From Gonatopus flavifemur (lineage: Eukaryota > Arthropoda > Insecta > Hymenoptera > Dryinidae), in NCBI GenBank assembly GCA_018340375.1, contig JAFFJZ010000031.1:930001-994000 (forward strand): a stretch of DNA of 64,000 bases, read 5' to 3'. How positions within the stretch are numbered: position 1 is the stretch's first letter; every line of letters starts with the position of its first letter. A program made the translations under genes and the position numbers. The notes below the pieces were generated by a model. The model searched no databases. It worked only from the letters and a program-made list of their open reading frames with translations, and was not told the origin of the DNA. This document shows, in pieces, positions 59,384-64,000 of the stretch.

Positions 59384-62300
59384 TATAAGAAAACCTAAAT
59401 CTATGGTAGATGACATCGCTTATCAATTATCGCGTTAGCCCGCACATGACCACGAGTAGTCACGGTAATCATATGCGACCAACGCGGGCGTCGATAACAG
59501 AGATTGATTCCCTCATCGATCTGCGCGCTCCAATGTCTTATTGGATATTGATCATAGTTATAACTGTGAACTAAAATAAATGGAGAAAAAGAAACATTCT
59601 GGATTCCAAATATACCGTGAACAAAACGGAAATCTCTCTTCAGATCAATATTCGACCAGGATGACTATGAGAAACTAAATGATAATCAAAGGAAACGAAG
59701 TATCATTACGGAAAGACATTTCTACCGTTACAGAGCTTGAAGGAAATCTAATGAACTTTCGAGTTTTGGTCCGCCATATTGGATACGCTATTTCGAATTT
59801 GAAAATTCTGATGATGGATTCGTAATCGTGACCCCAAAAACCCCTGGGTAACGAGTTTCAAATGAATCTAGGAACTCCTTACAGTTTCGTCCAATTTTTC
59901 GAGATGTCCGTAACGCAATATATCTACTATGTCTACAAATAGTCGCGCCAAAAAAAAGGTGCAGTTTGGTGCATCCAATCTTTGGATATCATTTGTGGGG
60001 ATGTATGAGGATCATTTTGAACCAATGGATTTGACAGGATCTCGCAAGACTTTTTTCGTTCGGCTAATTTTATCAGCGTTCATTTGACAAGAAATACAAC
60101 ATTTGTAACCTACTATAACATATTGCATTATGACAAAATTTTCTAGTATAATAAATGTGGAGATATATTTCAATTGTACTTACCTTCCTGATTACAATCC
60201 ATTTCGCAAACTCGAAATCGATGCGACCGATTTTGCATGAGATATTTTGACGTACCGCGTGGACTTCGGAGTAGTGCTTGGACTAAATCTGACCTCACGT
60301 GTTCGCAGATTCGATTGATCAAAAGAGCATTTGGGACGATATCTAATTGTTGTTCTTGATCCTCGGTAATGTCTCAAACTATACTTGAACTGTTCCAATT
60401 TGAAAAAAAAATTTGAACATAGCACTTTCTGACCTTTGTCCACCTCCACCTTTCTGGGATTTGGTCCCATTGTGAGCCCTGGTTGAAAAATCTAAAGAAG
60501 CCTGGGTATTTTTGGAGTAAATGTTTTCAAATCATTTAGGATCTGTTCAGACTACTGAGGAACCGAGATTCAACACAAGTAGAGAGTTTCCAGTCACGTA
60601 GGATTCTTTTCCGACTCACAGTTGATTTCGCCGACTCCCGCACTACACACGCAGGCAGTTTAGGTTTACTTAGGTATTATTTGGACCGTACTGTGATTCC
60701 ATTTATTCCCGTTGCGGGGTGAAAAAACTGTTCCCGTACACGTCCACTCTATTTGCGAACCAATAAGTTTAGAAACGGTTAATGAATGCTATGCACATCT
60801 GGGCTGCGGAGTCGAAGCTTTCACACAGCCAACTCTGACTCCGGACCACTCAACATTTCCGACTCCGGCTCTAGTGTTTATTCCCACGAATAGAAATTTT
60901 AAAAGAACCAAACTTGGACATAAGATAGACATTATTCGTTATCGAGGTTTTTCGACCTGTGTTTCAATATTCTGTTCATTGATATATTATTCAAGTCCGA
61001 TTCGCTAAATATTTCGAGGCTAAAATACAAACGATTAACAGACTTCCAAGTCGTAACTAATTTTAATGTTCTATTACAATGTTACATAGTGAAACAGGGT
61101 TTCACTCTGTAGCAAATTTATTTATTCGTCGACACGACCTGAGCGGCTAGGTCGAGTCGCTTATGTGGGTTTGTTCAAATTCTAAGCTCGCCGAAGGTTG
61201 TAAAAAGACCTAGGGCGGCAACCGTAGTCGTATTCTCAAAGAAAACTTCAGTGTGAATACTCAAGAATTGCGAATGAAAATTGGCATGAAATGAAGATGT
61301 GCAGTTTGGAGATAGTAAAAGAGAAGATCATCAAGTAAGGTAAGTGACGAATATATTTCTCTATTTAAATTCAGAATAAAATTACATTGATACTTGGAGT
61401 AATGTGAGTGTGGAAAAACGTGTGTGTGCTTGTGTAATACAGTTTTCTTTCTTACTCTTTGTTGTCTATTGAAAACTGTTGGTGATCCCGCTGGAGCTGG
61501 TCCTGAAGGGAGCAGTGTGGATGGTTGGACGTTAATGAGGAACAAATGGAGCCAAAATTCGGAGCCTAGGTCCCTCGTCTTGGATGGTGGTTCGCGCACT
61601 GAATTTACACCACGATATTTCTTATTTCATCTAACTCAAAGATGAATCTCTGAGTGCAAAAATAAATTGAATGAAATCAGAGCGTTAATAGTCGGTTCTT
61701 CTGACAAGGTGGAATTTGTCAGAGAAGAATGTACCGGCACGTGGAACTTGTGAGACGGTGTCACGGTACCCGAAGACTAGTTTGCAACTTTGATTGGTAA
61801 GGCCGCGAATTACACGATCTCTTGTACAAGACGTGTCCCCAATAAATCCCGAAAATGTACTCTGGTGTTTTCGTCATGCATGCTCTATTTACAAGAGTGC
61901 AGATTTCTTAATTATGGGAGGGGGAATCGCGTGATTGCGTTTTTAGCCGTATTCAGCAAAGTTCCACGGTTGTTATGCTCAATAATTTTGTAGTGTGTGC
62001 GAGAAGGAAGAAAGGTATTAGAAAAGGAAGGAAACAAAGGTGCATACCGCACTTTTGACTCTGCTCGAAGCATCATCAGCGATTTTCAAAGTCGACGTGT
62101 AATTTCAAAGATTGTATTAATCGTTCAAAGTCGTCTAAAGGAAAATAATGATTGAATTGTGTTCAGTTAAAAATGTTTACAATTGAAAAGGTGTTTATGG
62201 TCTAATGGTATTTTTTTTTTGAGAAACTATGTTTCAGTAAATGAAAATAAATTGATGAAAGAATGCAGAAGAGGAAGTTCGAAAAGAAATCAAGGTGGCT

Positions 62301-63503
62301 ACGGAATTTCGTAGTCGTGAATCTCGTAATCGGATGTGACCGGATGTAAGATTGCTGAGGTTGCAATCGTGGTTCACTTTGGTGATTTCTGTTCGTTCTT
62401 GGGAAGCTTAATATTTTAACTATATGAGATAATGTTCAAAGAGTAAGGATCGAGAAAGCGAACACGAAGTTAAATTGCATTTTCTAAAATTATCATTATA
62501 TTGTATAGCTTTCTGGATTCTTCTCCTTTGTTGAAAATGTAGAAACAATTACGGATAAACACAATAGATGAGGTTTTTGGTTGGCACATCACAACAAAAT
62601 TGTATGCATGAATTATTCCTCCCATCAACATTGTTCGACAGATATAAATATTCCAAATGTTAGGAAAAAACTTCGTCAACGACATTCGACAAACAATTTC
62701 CTCTAAAACTTCCATTCATGCACCGTTGATCTGATGCGGTACATAAATTTGTATGTTTTTATATGTAGCAGCTTATTGAACAATTAGAACCAACAGGGTG
62801 GATGGAAAAGCACGTTTCTTAATTATTCAAGAATATAATAAACACAAGAATCAATAAATGAAAAATATTTCGTTTCTGAATGTTTTCATTATTCACTGTA
62901 AAAAATAAATGTGGCATATTCAACCAAAAATATTCCACCATGAATACGGAACTTGACATCCTGATTTGGTAGTTTGCCCTTACTTTTTGAAGGATTCAAC
63001 GCCCAAAAAACAGAATAGTCCCTCAAAATGGAGGAAAAATCCCCTATTTTTGATGGAAAAATAATTCTCCCACGACCAGGGGATGGAATCCGCCATCAAA
63101 GTGAGGATTAACTCCCCATATTTCCTCTAGTGTTTGTAACTCTGTCACGTTTCTGATAACATCAGTGAATCAACACAATCTGCGAATGATTCTCAAACAA
63201 CTCCAAAACGATTTCCGTTCTGGTAATAAGAATAAGTGCAATATAAATCTATTGAGCAAATTAGCATGGAGTGATAGCAAGATTCGTTGGAAACGAGCAG
63301 TATGGAGCTTCTTGAATAATTAGGTAATAATCAAGGACTTATCTCTCATTTGAAACTTTTGTATTCATTGCAGAACTGTCGTAATACAACTTTGCCACTA
63401 TCTGGAATACATTTATCGGAACAAAATTTTGCATGAGAGATTTGGAATTTATTTGGAACATGAATGACAATCTATGAAAAATTTCAAATGATAAAATAGT
63501 CGA
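59384..63503. other. About 4.1 kb without a recognised gene
   Basis: One diverged ATGGCGG/GTCGTGACCCC unit lies at 59760-59870. A strong splice donor (GGAAGGTAAGTAC, minus strand, near 60185) follows a short open frame MQNRSHRFRVCEMDCNQEG; one exon is not enough to call a gene. 61080-61260 on the minus strand has an LTR-like AATAAATAAA and GACTCGACCTAGCC block, unproven. The rest is AT-rich and unassigned. Confidence 0.4.
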
Positions 63504-63840
63504 TTAAGAATTCGTTCTCACGAATAGAATGGCTTCTATCAAATCATTTTCCAGAGAAGCGCGTGGATCTGATTTGATGATTTTTAAAGAATAAAACAGT
63601 CTTTCAACACTGACTTGTGTAGATGGCAATCCTATAACAGCTCTGGCAGCATCTTGTACTATCAGTGGATATTTTTTCATAGCCTCTCAGACAGTGATAT
63701 TTGATTTCCTATTGAATTTTTCTACTTCGTTCAACGAAGAGTTGAATTCAAATTAAGATCGTACACGTGGATTTGATACTCCTATTGCATCTTCGTCTAG
63801 CTCAGGTTTCTTTGCGGATTCTAATAAATCTAGGTGATCT
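63504..63840 (-). pseudogene. hAT transposase C-terminal dimerisation domain
   Basis: Read on the minus strand, ending at a TAA at 63504-63506. The last ~60 residues are KKYPLIVQDAARAVIGLPST, then QVSVERLFYSLKIIKSDPRA, then SLENDLIEAILFVRTNS. The pattern YP-x-AR-x-(S/P)xSVERLF-x-R-xL fits the hAT family C-terminal dimerisation region. Upstream codons (DLLESAKKPELDEDAIG) are interrupted by two stops (near 63670 and 63750). The gene probably continues beyond the window end (64000), where coding is no longer recognisable. Too broken for an ordinary ORF scan, so easily missed. Confidence 0.8.
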
Positions 63841-64000
63841 CCATAGGTTGGATCGTTTGAATTCAATATGAATTCTTAGGAATTCTTTTTCTACTCCTAT
63901 GTCTTATCCCTATATAGGATATAAGTGCTGCAACGACCTTAGCTCCCCCTGCAGAAACGGAATCATTCAGAACGATTGATAGTGCAAATCTCTGATGAAA

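Noticed and set aside
60192..60470. 92-codon minus-strand frame next to a good splice donor
   Set aside because: The donor does not fit the frame of this ORF, and no partner exon or domain was found.
61080..61610. Possible solo LTR with an AATAAATAAA motif and a GGTGATCCCGC primer-site-like motif
   Set aside because: No second LTR, no TG/CA ends and no target duplication could be located.

Overview
This is eukaryotic DNA, almost certainly from an arthropod and most likely an insect. It is AT-rich, the recognisable proteins are all animal transposon proteins broken by stops and frameshifts, several carry spliceosomal-type introns, and simple repeats are frequent. I found no bacterial operons, rRNA or convincing tRNA. 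Only one small spliced exon pair (49.7-50.2 kb) does not look like a known transposon.

The dominant structure is a giant, diverged inverted repeat. Its left arm is about 881-22142 and its right arm about 22958-38287, with an 815-bp spacer. Each arm carries a decayed Transib (RAG1-like) transposase gene, head to head and reading away from the centre, followed outward by a ~165-bp tandem array and about 1.4 kb of unrecognised conserved DNA. After the duplication the arms took different insertions, so each arm often preserves the empty site of the other. Left arm insertions: an ATAT-flanked element (3094-8002), a DD41D Tc/mariner element (9568-11599, TA), an unclassified element (12997-16745, TAA) and an element with 8-bp target duplication (17869-21758). 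Right arm insertions: a foldback-like tandem-repeat element (25008-26335, 9-bp target duplication) and a piggyBac element (28583-34528, TTAA).

To the right of the giant repeat lie a second DD41D Tc/mariner element (39508-41486) and, directly abutting it, a second ATAT-flanked element (41492-48233) with a LINE reverse-transcriptase relic nested in it. Then come the small spliced gene, a classic mariner (51805-53012), a tandem array of the dispersed ATGGCGG repeat, a second Transib relic (53772-55519), a very young palindromic element with tandem units in its arms (57222-59383), about 4 kb with nothing recognisable, and a hAT C-terminus at the right edge.

The recurring theme is head-to-head inverted duplication: the two Transib genes, both ATAT-flanked elements, one end of the TAA element and the 57-59 kb palindrome all have it. 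No host pathway or operon-like system is visible; the proteins are linked by nested transposition, not by a shared function.
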